DNA of 40,544 nucleotides. Source: Pseudoselenomonas ruminantium. GTDB taxonomy: Bacteria > Bacillota > Negativicutes > Selenomonadales > Selenomonadaceae. Below the pieces are notes generated by a model, which ran no database searches, was not told the origin of the DNA, and was given only the letters and a program-made list of their open reading frames with translations. Location: positions 1 through 40,544 of the forward strand of contig CACZHK010000014.1 of assembly GCA_902780915.1 (NCBI GenBank). Direction: 5' to 3'. Below are positions 7,883 to 14,075 of the stretch, in pieces; position 1 is the first letter of the stretch, and each line of letters starts with the position of its first letter. A program made the translations under genes and the position numbers.

Positions 7883-8128
7883 ATGGAAATCCAAATGAAC
7901 ATTGATGAAGAGTGCCTTCGCTATATCATGGAGCATGGCCTGATCGAAAAAGTTTACTCGGTCATAGGCTTGGGGGAGGTGCTGCATTGGATGGACAAAT
8001 ACCCGGAAGTCCTTGAAAAGGATAAGCCGTCATACCTATACACGGGAGAGAGTGAGGTAGATGTTGTCCTCAAGATGGAGCGCCAGGGGGATACTTTTAT
8101 TGTGACTGTAGATCAAATATTCCTTTGA
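7883..8128 (+). CDS. Small protein of an unrecognised family, paralogue 1
   Basis: This 81-residue acidic protein starts MEIQMNIDEECLRYIMEHGL. It is clearly related to the product of 9242-9508: both share the pattern M-x-I-x-M-x-(I/F)-D-E-x-x-L-x-Y-I, then a middle loop, then S-E-V-(D/E)-(V/L)-x-(V/F) and a final beta-like stretch (DTFIVTVDQIFL here, DTYRITIYDLVPLD there). No known domain is recognised. ATG 7883 is set by the Shine-Dalgarno GAAAGGGGA and by the match to the paralogue; a longer frame starting at 7838 is rejected. It is probably cotranscribed with 7328 and ends at a strong terminator (8143-8182). Confidence 0.8.
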   Translation: MEIQMNIDEECLRYIMEHGLIEKVYSVIGLGEVLHWMDKYPEVLEKDKPSYLYTGESEVDVVLKMERQGDTFIVTVDQIFL

Positions 8129-8142
8129 TGCTCCTGCTGATG

Positions 8143-8182
8143 GGGGCTGTCGCACATTTTACTACGTGCAACAGCCCCTTTT
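8143..8182 (+). terminator. Intrinsic terminator after the 7883 gene
   Basis: A long stem GGGGCTGT...ACAGCCCC (8143-8150 with 8171-8178), extended inward by GCAC/GTGC, is followed by TTTTATAT. Confidence 0.9.
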
Positions 8183-8291
8183 ATATGATTAGAAAAATAT
8201 TGTAAAGTAATTTTGTCTCATGGTTGATTATAGGAAGGAATTATACGAAAAAAGTAGAAATAAAAATTATGAAAAGTAAGGAGGGATTGTT

Positions 8292-8885
8292 ATGCCATAT
8301 GTAAATGAAGAAGATGTAAAGGCGATTGCACAAAAAAATGGAAACCCGGAAGATGTTGTTCGTCGTATGTTGTACAAATTTGCAGAAATATTGAATGAAG
8401 AAGAATACAGGGAGTTAGTATATTTTTTTAAATATATAATGGCTGTGAAACCTAATCAATCAATAATCGAATATGCAAAAAATACAATTCAATCTGTACT
8501 TAATGTAAATGAGACTATGTCATTACGACGGTTTTTTCATGAGCCATTGACAGTAGAAGAAGCAAGGAAAAAACTAAGAAAAGGGCAACACATAGCTGTA
8601 AATAGGTCTGTTTTTAGTCACCATGGAATATATTGTGGAATAGATTATGGCATAAAAAATGTGATTGAGTATGATGATTATATAGTAAAAGAATCTACAT
8701 TGGAGGACTTTTCAGAGGGGGATTTTATATACGTTGTAAACGATATTCCTAGATATTCGCCAGATGAAATTGTTCGTAGGGCAGTAAGTAGAAAGGGGGA
8801 AACTTCATATAACGTGATTTACAATAATTGTGAGAATTTTGCATCGTGGTGTTTAACTGGTGAGCCAATACCATGGGATAAGTAA
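8292..8885 (+). CDS. LRAT-like (NlpC/P60 superfamily) domain protein
   Basis: The 197-residue protein has a helical N-terminal region (about 1-85) and a C-terminal domain of the lecithin:retinol acyltransferase type. The catalytic pair can be seen as His in FSHHGIYCGID and Cys in YNNCENFASWC, the usual NCE-F-A block. Members of this circularly permuted NlpC/P60 group act as thiol acyltransferases or phospholipases on lipids; the bacterial substrate is unknown. The strong AAGGAGG lies just upstream of ATG 8292. The gene is strikingly AT-rich with many AAA, ATA and TAT codons, unlike the GC-rich flanks, which suggests transfer from another source. Two hairpins follow it. Whether it is controlled with its neighbours is not visible. 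Confidence 0.8.
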   Translation: MPYVNEEDVKAIAQKNGNPEDVVRRMLYKFAEILNEEEYRELVYFFKYIMAVKPNQSIIEYAKNTIQSVLNVNETMSLRRFFHEPLTVEEARKKLRKGQHIAVNRSVFSHHGIYCGIDYGIKNVIEYDDYIVKESTLEDFSEGDFIYVVNDIPRYSPDEIVRRAVSRKGETSYNVIYNNCENFASWCLTGEPIPWDK

Positions 8886-8907
8886 GTAAAAAGAGAGCAT
8901 ATATAGA

Positions 8908-8940
8908 AATACTAAAAAGGAAGATTCTCTTTTTAGTATT
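8908..8940 (+). terminator. Terminator after the LRAT-like gene
   Basis: A perfect 12-bp inverted repeat AATACTAAAAAG / CTTTTTAGTATT (8908-8919 with 8929-8940) starts 23 bp after the stop codon. It is AT-rich but long. Confidence 0.7.
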
Positions 8941-8982
8941 TGTATTCATCATCGAACTAAGAAGATTTTATGAATGAGGAAA

Positions 8983-9009
8983 AAGCCCCCTAACGAATAT
9001 AGGGGGCTT
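8983..9009 (-). terminator. Terminator for minus-strand transcription from the 9508 gene
   Basis: AAGCCCCCTA / TAGGGGGCTT (8983-8992 with 9000-9009). The U run is better on the minus strand (GGGGGCTTTTTCC), so it mainly ends transcripts coming from 9508. Confidence 0.8.
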
Positions 9010-9022
9010 ATCTTTATTGATG

Positions 9023-9229
9023 TTAGTCATAAACTAAGAGTTGAAGGGGAGTATATAAAAATAGAGTATAATAATCGTAAGAGGTAAACCATTGGGTGTC
9101 GCCTACAAATAGAAAAGCATGGGCACAAATGCAGCCGTTCTTTTTCATTATACGAAGTTTGGGGAGATTGAGTATAAGAAAATCTTTGTCGTCGCTAACT
9201 AGTACGTCTGCATAACAACCCCTACATAC
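9023..9229 (-). pseudogene. Remnant of a PIN-domain toxin gene
   Basis: On the minus strand an open stretch without a start codon reads DVLVSDDKDFLILNLPKLRI, nearly the same as the C-terminal DVLVSGDKDFLVLDIHKPRI of the intact PIN protein at 11613-12017. DNA identity is also obvious between about 9145-9215 and 11660-11725. After the shared part the remnant continues with an unrelated tail to a stop at 9023. The N-terminal two-thirds with the first catalytic aspartate is absent. It lies directly after the stop of the 9508 gene, so it is probably still transcribed. Confidence 0.7.
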
Positions 9230-9241
9230 TTACCATGTCAT

Positions 9242-9508
9242 TCAATCGAGTGGAACCAAATCATAAATGGTTATACGGTAAGTATCATCGAATTGTTTGA
9301 TTTCAAAAACAACTCCCAATTCAACTTCGCTGGAGCAAGTCCAAAGAGTACAGGAGTTCCCCATCGTCAATTCTTCCAGCAATTCTTGATCCTCAGTAAG
9401 GCTTGGTAGTAGTTCTAACGGGCTGAGCAGGGGCCGGCACCTCTCAATTAGATTATTCTTCAGGATGTATTTCAAGACTGCTTCATCAAATACCATATGA
9501 ATTTTCAT
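9242..9508 (-). CDS. Small protein of an unrecognised family, paralogue 2
   Basis: The 88-residue acidic protein starts MKIHMVFDEAVLKYILKNNL and is a diverged paralogue of the 7883 product (see the shared pattern there: start, Asp-Glu, Tyr-Ile, SEVEL, final DTYRITIYDL). ATG 9508 is chosen because it follows GAAAGGGGA and six T, exactly as in the other copy; a longer frame to 9550 would include the leader hairpin. It is transcribed leftward from the divergent palindromic promoter at 9627-9697. Function is unknown. Having two copies under the same promoter and leader type argues that it is a real and regulated gene. Confidence 0.8.
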   Translation of the reverse strand: MKIHMVFDEAVLKYILKNNLIERCRPLLSPLELLPSLTEDQELLEELTMGNSCTLWTCSSEVELGVVFEIKQFDDTYRITIYDLVPLD

Positions 9509-9620
9509 AAAAAATCCCCTTTCTACAAAGACACAAGTGTCGTCCAACAAATAGGCAGACTGGTACCAACTGCCTATTGTTGAACAATGTACCTTTTACA
9601 AAAGGGAACTCCTATCGACT
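9509..9620 (-). promoter_or_regulatory. Conserved structured leader, copy 2
   Basis: Read on the minus strand: GATAGG (9611-9616), TTCCCTTTT (9600-9608), hairpin CAACAATAGGCAG/CTGCCTATTTGTTG (9570-9582 with 9545-9558, one bulged base), ACTTGT (9533-9538), Shine-Dalgarno GAAAGGGGA (9515-9523), six T, ATG. The pyrimidine tract can pair with the Shine-Dalgarno over nine positions with two G-U pairs. The hairpin sequence differs from copy 1 while the layout is kept, as expected for a conserved RNA structure. Confidence 0.65.
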
Positions 9621-9626
9621 GATGTT

Positions 9627-9697
9627 ATTATAGCACATTCTGAAGTTGGTGAGGTAGCCTGCCAGGCTACCCAATATTCAGATGATACCTGTATAAT
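9627..9697. promoter_or_regulatory. Divergent palindrome-dependent promoter pair, copy B
   Basis: The perfect palindrome GGTAGCCTGCCAGGCTACC (9653-9671; 17-bp core 9654-9670) has TATAAT 21 bp to the right on the plus strand (9692-9697) and TATAAT 21 bp to the left on the minus strand (9627-9632). Neither side has a -35 box. The left arm drives the 9508 gene and the right arm leads into 9740-11510. Confidence 0.8.
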
Positions 9698-9739
9698 AAA
9701 ATTATAGATACATGAACTGCTTTTGTGGAGGGGGAGACT

Positions 9740-9850
9740 ATGATTATACTTCCGTATCTGGCAGCCTGTATGTATAAATCAGACATTGGTGTTCCTAAGA
9801 GCTTTTGTAAACCTAAAGGCTTGTTTACATGTGCTGCTGATGCAGGGTAG
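9740..9850 (+). CDS. Short ORF after promoter B, possibly a leader peptide or broken gene
   Basis: The 36-codon ORF (MIILPYLAACMYKSDIGVPK and on) has a very strong Shine-Dalgarno (GGAGGGGGAG) five bases before ATG 9740. It ends at an in-frame TAG (9848-9850); the same frame then stays open for 22 more codons to TGA at 9917-9919, just before the phosphatase gene. It could be a small peptide, a leader peptide, or a roughly 59-residue gene broken by a nonsense mutation. No family is recognised. Confidence 0.4.
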   Translation: MIILPYLAACMYKSDIGVPKSFCKPKGLFTCAADAG

Positions 9851-9925
9851 AAAAATGCGAGAAATGCAATGGCTTTTATGGAGCCTTTATTGAAGATGAG
9901 TAAATCTGCGGGGGGATGATGTATA

Positions 9926-10645
9926 ATGAATAAGTTTGATAGGTTGTTAGTCGTCGGAGATATTCATGGCAAATGGGAAAGATTTATGTCTGTCTATGAT
10001 AAGGTTCAGTTTGATGCGGAGAAAGATTTAATTGTATTTCTAGGTGACTATCTTGACCGAGGAGATAATCCTGTCCCTGTTATGGAATGGGTGCTGGAGC
10101 ATTATGGGCAGAAGAATATGATATTTTTACGCGGCAACCATGAGCAGATGTTTTATGATGCATTTGAGGAATTAGAAAGTGGTGAAGGGCGTAAATGTTT
10201 TTCGCTGGATTCTCCACTGGCATTGTGGCTGGAAAATGGCGGTCAGACTACTTATGAAGGAATCAGAAAAACAGGGAGAAAAGATGAGCTAATACCTAAA
10301 TGGCTAGATCTAATCAAGAAAATGCCGCTTTGTTTTGAGATTGAAGTGAATAATCAGATTTACTGGTTTGTGCATGCGAATTGTAATCCTGACATGCCGC
10401 TGACAGAGCAGGATGATATTGATTTGCTGTGGAGAAGAACTTTGGCAGTAACACCAAGCCTTCATAATGGTCAGCAAATTATTGCGTTGGGGCATACTCC
10501 TGTGCAATCATTAGGACATGGAGCTAAACCTCAGTGGTTGCAAGATGGCAGACTGGTACTTATGGATACGGGCAGTTATTTAGGGACGGGGAAAATTTCC
10601 TGTGCCGATTTGTTGAGTGGAGAGATTTACCAGTCATCTGTTTAG
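9926..10645 (+). CDS. PPP-family serine/threonine protein phosphatase (lambda/PrpA-like)
   Basis: The 239-residue protein has the whole metal-binding signature of calcineurin-like phosphoprotein phosphatases: GDIHGKWERF, GDYLDRGDN, RGNHEQMF, FVHAN and ALGHTPVQS. Length and motif spacing match the small bacterial PPP phosphatases (lambda phosphatase, PrpA/PrpB), which dephosphorylate Ser/Thr (and sometimes Tyr or His) residues using two metal ions. GGGGGGA lies about ten bases before ATG 9926. It follows palindromic promoter B and precedes the FtsZ-like gene by 130 bp with no terminator between them, so the two are likely cotranscribed. The target is unknown; no Ser/Thr kinase gene is in the window. 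Confidence 0.9.
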   Translation: MNKFDRLLVVGDIHGKWERFMSVYDKVQFDAEKDLIVFLGDYLDRGDNPVPVMEWVLEHYGQKNMIFLRGNHEQMFYDAFEELESGEGRKCFSLDSPLALWLENGGQTTYEGIRKTGRKDELIPKWLDLIKKMPLCFEIEVNNQIYWFVHANCNPDMPLTEQDDIDLLWRRTLAVTPSLHNGQQIIALGHTPVQSLGHGAKPQWLQDGRLVLMDTGSYLGTGKISCADLLSGEIYQSSV

Positions 10646-10775
10646 TTCCCGAAAACATTGGTTTGTACCCGACGGTGTCCTATCTTGTTTTGAAATCATA
10701 TGATTGAATTGCATGGAAATGGTAACGACTTTTTTAGAAGTATAAGTGATATGTGCATAAGGAGAGTGGTCTGAT

Positions 10776-11510
10776 ATGTTTGAAACGAAGGAACAAGAAG
10801 AAGTCTGCAACGTAAGGGTGTTATGCCTTGGCAGAACGGCAGATGAGTGGAAAAAACTTCCGCAGGGCGCGGAGAGTCTGTTGTTCGTTGGTGATCCTAT
10901 GGATGCATCTACATGGAAAGAAGCTGTGGCGGTTTGCTTCGTAATAGCAGATGGGAAAGAAGAAGGTGTGGTCAAGGAAGTCAAGAGTGTCATAGAGAAA
11001 TTGAAAGTAGAAAAAGTTTTAGTAATCCCCTCATTGATCACTAGTGAGGCAGTTGAACTTGGTGTGCCGACATTTTTTATAAATCAGGATAAGTACAGTG
11101 AAAAGAAAGAAATCTACGAGATTATATACAATGCAGCTGAATCGGTGAAAAGCATCGTTTCCGAACCGGGAGTAGTCGATCTTGATTTGAAAGATTTAAG
11201 AGATGTTTGCCAGTGTGGGGAAAGATTAATCATGACCAGAGCTGAAGTTGAGGGAGAGAATGCAGCCAGGCAGGCGTGCATAAAGGCGATGGAGAAAGTA
11301 ACGGCAGAGCTGGAAGAGTTAGGACCTAAAAAGGGGGGGTTGCTCAATGTGGTTGGTTCTGAAGAAAATCTCAGCATGATGGAGGTATGCGAAGCAAGCG
11401 AGGCGCTGACGGATAAGCTGGGTGATGAGAAGTGCAATATTATTTGGGGAGCAGCAGTTGATAATGAATTGGGTAAAAAGGTAGCAGTTTCTATTATAAT
11501 AGCAGGGTGA
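10776..11510 (+). CDS. FtsZ-like protein lacking the GTP-binding loops
   Basis: The C-terminal half of this 244-residue protein follows the FtsZ C-terminal domain closely: GVVDLDLKDLRDV (T7-loop region, compare NVDFADV), GENAARQACIKAM, GGLLNVVGSEENLSMMEVCE, ANIIFGA-like CNIIWGAAVDNELG and a final VSIIIAG. The N-terminal half keeps NVRVLCLG, VCFVIADG and EKVLVIPS but lacks the T1 glycine-rich loop and the GGGTGTG tubulin signature; at that place it reads ADGKEEG. It is about 100 residues shorter than FtsZ and lacks the C-terminal tail peptide. It therefore probably cannot bind GTP in the usual way and could act as a capping, blocking or scaffold partner; this is inference. A weak GGAG lies upstream of ATG 10776. 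It is downstream of the phosphatase gene. Confidence 0.75.
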   Translation: MFETKEQEEVCNVRVLCLGRTADEWKKLPQGAESLLFVGDPMDASTWKEAVAVCFVIADGKEEGVVKEVKSVIEKLKVEKVLVIPSLITSEAVELGVPTFFINQDKYSEKKEIYEIIYNAAESVKSIVSEPGVVDLDLKDLRDVCQCGERLIMTRAEVEGENAARQACIKAMEKVTAELEELGPKKGGLLNVVGSEENLSMMEVCEASEALTDKLGDEKCNIIWGAAVDNELGKKVAVSIIIAG

Positions 11511-11593
11511 GAAGAGTAAAAAATGATGGAAATGGTAACAAAAAGCATCCTTCAAATATTTTCACTGCTATAGAATAGTTTGTAGAGAGACGA

Positions 11594-11628
11594 AAAAACC
11601 TGCCCTTATCACTTAAGAGCAGGTTTTT
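11594..11628. terminator. Bidirectional terminator overlapping the end of the PIN gene
   Basis: AAAAACCTGC / GCAGGTTTTT (11594-11603 with 11619-11628). The stop codon of the minus-strand PIN gene (11613-11615) lies in the loop region, so its last codons form one arm. Confidence 0.85.
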
Positions 11629-12017
11629 CCATATTCGTTAATGAAGTCCGACATATTCATTATGCGAGGTTTGTGGATATCGAGTACGAGAAAATCTTTG
11701 TCGCCGCTAACCAGTACGTCTACATTTTCTGCTATAGCGGTGGCAAGGATAGGGGAATCTTTAGAATCGCGGATATATGGGGCAGTTTCGATATCTTCAG
11801 CATATCGTGTTTGTACCAGTGTGTAGGGGAATTCTTCCAGGAAAGCATCTACTACAGCTTCTCTGTTGGCAAATTTCTTTTGTGCAACGCGTTTAAGTTC
11901 TGTGGTTATGTACTCGCACAGGACTACGTTGGAAGTGTTTGATAAAACGGAGAAGAATTTCCAGGTTGCAGTGGATGGGAAGAATAGTGCAGAGATCAGG
12001 ATGTTAGTATCAAGCAT
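11613..12017 (-). CDS. PIN-domain toxin (COG1569-type) of a type II toxin-antitoxin pair
   Basis: This 134-residue protein has the four acidic positions of a PIN nuclease: LDTNILISAL at the N-terminus, TTELKRV in the middle, then DSKDSPILATA and SGDKDFLVLD. PIN toxins are Mg-dependent ribonucleases. ATG 12017 is inside the end of the antitoxin gene (8-bp overlap), the usual coupled arrangement; longer frames reaching 12191 run through the antitoxin gene and are rejected. The COG1569 flavour (short insert, FFP after the first motif) is judged by eye. A truncated relative lies at 9023-9229. Confidence 0.88.
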   Translation of the reverse strand: MLDTNILISALFFPSTATWKFFSVLSNTSNVVLCEYITTELKRVAQKKFANREAVVDAFLEEFPYTLVQTRYAEDIETAPYIRDSKDSPILATAIAENVDVLVSGDKDFLVLDIHKPRIMNMSDFINEYGKTCS

Positions 12018-12345
12018 TACGCGCAATTTTGTATTCCTCCCACACTTCCGCACGAATGACATCTTTGGCGTAGCGTTGAAGTTCTTCCTCGGTTGAGAAT
12101 CCAGCCTTCTCCGCGGAACCAGCCAAAGCATCTGAGGCTTTACGCAAGGCAGATAGCATTGCCTTCTGCCGCGTATGGCTTTCTGCTTCATAGGCGACGG
12201 TGGGAACGACTCCGGTGTTCACAATATTTTTTAGCAACGAAGTGCAGGCGGCGGAAACGGTGAGGCCCATGGTGGCGCAGATTTTCTCTGCCTCGCGCTT
12301 TAAATCCGGGCTTACTTCCAGTGTGATGGTCTCTACATTAGTCAT
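12010..12345 (-). CDS. RelB/DinJ-like ribbon-helix-helix antitoxin
   Basis: The 111-residue protein begins with a ribbon-helix-helix-like segment: VETITLEVSPDLKREAEKIC then MGLTVSAACTSLLKNIVNTG, as in RelB/DinJ antitoxins. This is followed by an acidic, helical C-terminal region that would wrap the toxin. AGGGAGG precedes ATG 12345 and a promoter is present upstream (12367-12395). Together with the overlapping PIN gene it makes a complete module, most likely autorepressed by the antitoxin. Pairing of RelB-like antitoxins with PIN toxins is known. Confidence 0.85.
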   Translation of the reverse strand: MTNVETITLEVSPDLKREAEKICATMGLTVSAACTSLLKNIVNTGVVPTVAYEAESHTRQKAMLSALRKASDALAGSAEKAGFSTEEELQRYAKDVIRAEVWEEYKIARNA

Positions 12346-12366
12346 AAATATCGCCTCCCTAAGGAA

Positions 12367-12395
12367 ATCTTAACACAGTATGCATGTAAAGTAAA
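12367..12395 (-). promoter_or_regulatory. Promoter of the toxin-antitoxin pair
   Basis: On the minus strand TTTACT (12390-12395), a 17-bp spacer, TAAGAT (12367-12372), then AGGGAGG before the antitoxin ATG. Confidence 0.55.
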
Positions 12396-12470
12396 CAGAA
12401 AATTTAGCATATATACGTAAGGTGAGTGGATTTGTAGGTCTTTCAAGATGCTTTTAAAGAAATTTGACAA

Positions 12471-12514
12471 GTAGCCTGCCAGGCTACCCCATAATTAGGA
12501 GATGTCTGTATAAT
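12471..12514 (+). promoter_or_regulatory. Palindrome-dependent promoter, copy C
   Basis: The perfect palindrome GTAGCCTGCCAGGCTAC (12471-12487) is followed after 21 bp by TATAAT (12509-12514). The -35 position reads ACCCCA. A TTGACA at 12464-12469 is 39 bp from the -10 and cannot serve it. It leads into the small ORFs and Sel1 genes. Confidence 0.78.
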
Positions 12515-12559
12515 GAAGGAAAATCAGAAATAAAGCTGTGGTGGGGGGGGCAACCAGTC

Positions 12560-12658
12560 ATGATGCGGAGGTGTTTGGGTGTGTCAGAAGGGAAGGAGCC
12601 AGAAAAATTCGTGACGAGTTTGGTGAACTTAATAGATAGTGGCTTTGGAATGATGTGA
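12560..12658 (+). CDS. Short ORF after promoter C, unrecognised
   Basis: The 32-codon ORF (MMRRCLGVSEGKEPEKFVTS and on) is the first reading frame after promoter C and is preceded by a run of G (12542-12550). Its stop is 13 bp before the next small gene. The position parallels the 9740 ORF after promoter B, but the sequences are not clearly related. It may be a real micropeptide or chance. Confidence 0.35.
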   Translation: MMRRCLGVSEGKEPEKFVTSLVNLIDSGFGMM

Positions 12659-12671
12659 TAAAAAGGTGTTG

Positions 12672-12830
12672 ATGTTTGTGGGAAGTGTAGTTGTACCTCT
12701 TTTGAAAATTGTGCTATATTCTATAGCACAAATTTTAAGAGAGATACTTTCTGCTATATGTGATTCATTCCCGTTGTTGGGGATGATAATTGTTGTGGTG
12801 ATTATTATATTTGCTTTTGATTTGTACTAG
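12672..12830 (+). CDS. Small membrane protein, unknown function
   Basis: The 52-residue ORF (MFVGSVVVPLLKIVLYSIAQ at the start) ends with a strong hydrophobic helix (FPLLGMIIVVVIIIFAFDLY). A Shine-Dalgarno-like AAAAGGTG is seven bases upstream. It lies between the 32-codon ORF and the Sel1 gene, consistent with one transcript from promoter C. No family is recognised; single-pass or hairpin topology is likely. Confidence 0.55.
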   Translation: MFVGSVVVPLLKIVLYSIAQILREILSAICDSFPLLGMIIVVVIIIFAFDLY

Positions 12831-12858
12831 CTTGCTTTGATAAAAAGAGGAGAAAGTA

Positions 12859-14029
12859 ATGACTGTAATACCTTATTTCATCAAAGAATATAAAGGATTT
12901 GATAGAGAAAAATTCATTAATGGATGTTGGCGGAAATTTGTGGATATCCGTAAAGAGTATGATTTGAATGAGGAAAATAAAAAAGGCAACTTGGGACTTT
13001 GGTCTCAGAGAACTGGCTGGGCAGATATTGGAAGGATATACAAGAAAAGGGATAGTGGACATATACAAGCGGGAAGGATGGAAGCTTGTCGATTCTAATA
13101 ATTATCCTTTTGGAGATATATTCTTCGGTTATATCCCAATGCAGGATCCGACGGAGACAAAGATTGAGAATATGTCGCGAATGTACTCGAGGAAATGCCG
13201 AAAATTTAAGCGGAAAATAGATGAGATGAATTTCTGCGAAGCAACTATTAAAAAGAATGAAGAACAAGCTGATGCCGGTGATGTAAGGGCTATGTTGTTT
13301 ATGGCAAAGGCATATAGAGAAGGGAATCTCTTGCCGAAGAATACAGAAAAAGCTCAGTTCTACTATCAGAGGGCAAAAGAAGCCTGGGCAGGAGAGATGT
13401 CGCAGAGATATAGGGAATGGCTGGATAACAAAGTTTTGAATAGCGGCATGGAAAGAATTGCCTATTTAGGGAAAATATATATTGATGGCTGCTTAGAAGA
13501 AGCTGCAAGGAAATCTCATGATGTAAAACTGAGAAGAGAAATGAGATGGCTGGAAGAACAAGCAAAATCTGGAGATGGTTGGGCTGCTTTTACTTTGGGA
13601 AATATATTCTATTATGGCTATGGCCATTGGGGATGCAAAAGGAAGAAAGCTCATGAGTATTATCTTAAAGCAGCAGAATACAAAGAGGGGATTTATGCTT
13701 TGGAACTGGAGGAGCAAGCTGCATCTGCAGGGGATGGGGGTGAGAAGAATGCAGCAACAATGTTTGATGTGGAGAAACAAAAGTGTACTGCACTAGCTGT
13801 TGATTGGGAGGCGTATATGACAGAAGCCCATGACTTACGAAAGCAGGGAAAATACAAGGAGGCCAGAGAAATGTATCTGGCCATGCTTGATGAAAATCCC
13901 TATAAGGCCAGTTGTATGTACTGGACAGGCATGATGTATAAGATGGGTCAAGGTGTTTACAAAGATGCCCAAAAGGCAGAGAAATGGCTTCAGAAGGCGG
14001 CACTGTATGATAATCAGCCTGGGGCTTGA
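12859..14029 (+). pseudogene. Sel1/TPR-repeat protein gene with a one-base frameshift
   Basis: A gene with a good start (AGAGGAG, ATG 12859) reads MTVIPYFIKEYKGFDREKFI and on, then loses sense near a run of six A (12979-12984). Sense continues one base later, RELAGQILEGYTRKGIVDIY, through to 14029. Removing one A joins the halves into a protein of about 390 residues. The C-terminal part has Sel1-like helical repeats (AMLFMAKAYREGNLLPKNTE, AAFTLGNIFYYGYGHWG, SCMYWTGMMYKMGQGVYKDA). The downstream frame has its own ATG at 12968, so a shorter protein could still be made. A sequencing error in the homopolymer is also possible. Confidence 0.65.
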
Positions 14030-14075
14030 TTTAGAGGACAAGAGTGAAGATACCTGCATAAGGAGGACGATGACG

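Noticed and set aside
12464..12658. A 64-codon frame starting inside promoter C
   Set aside because: It begins within the palindrome and crosses the -10 box, so the transcript would not contain its start; only the 32-codon part from 12560 is plausible.
12979..12984. Programmed -1 frameshift at the A6 run in the Sel1 gene
   Set aside because: The frame change needed is +1 (or -2), and the A run is not in the phase required for a -1 slippery site.
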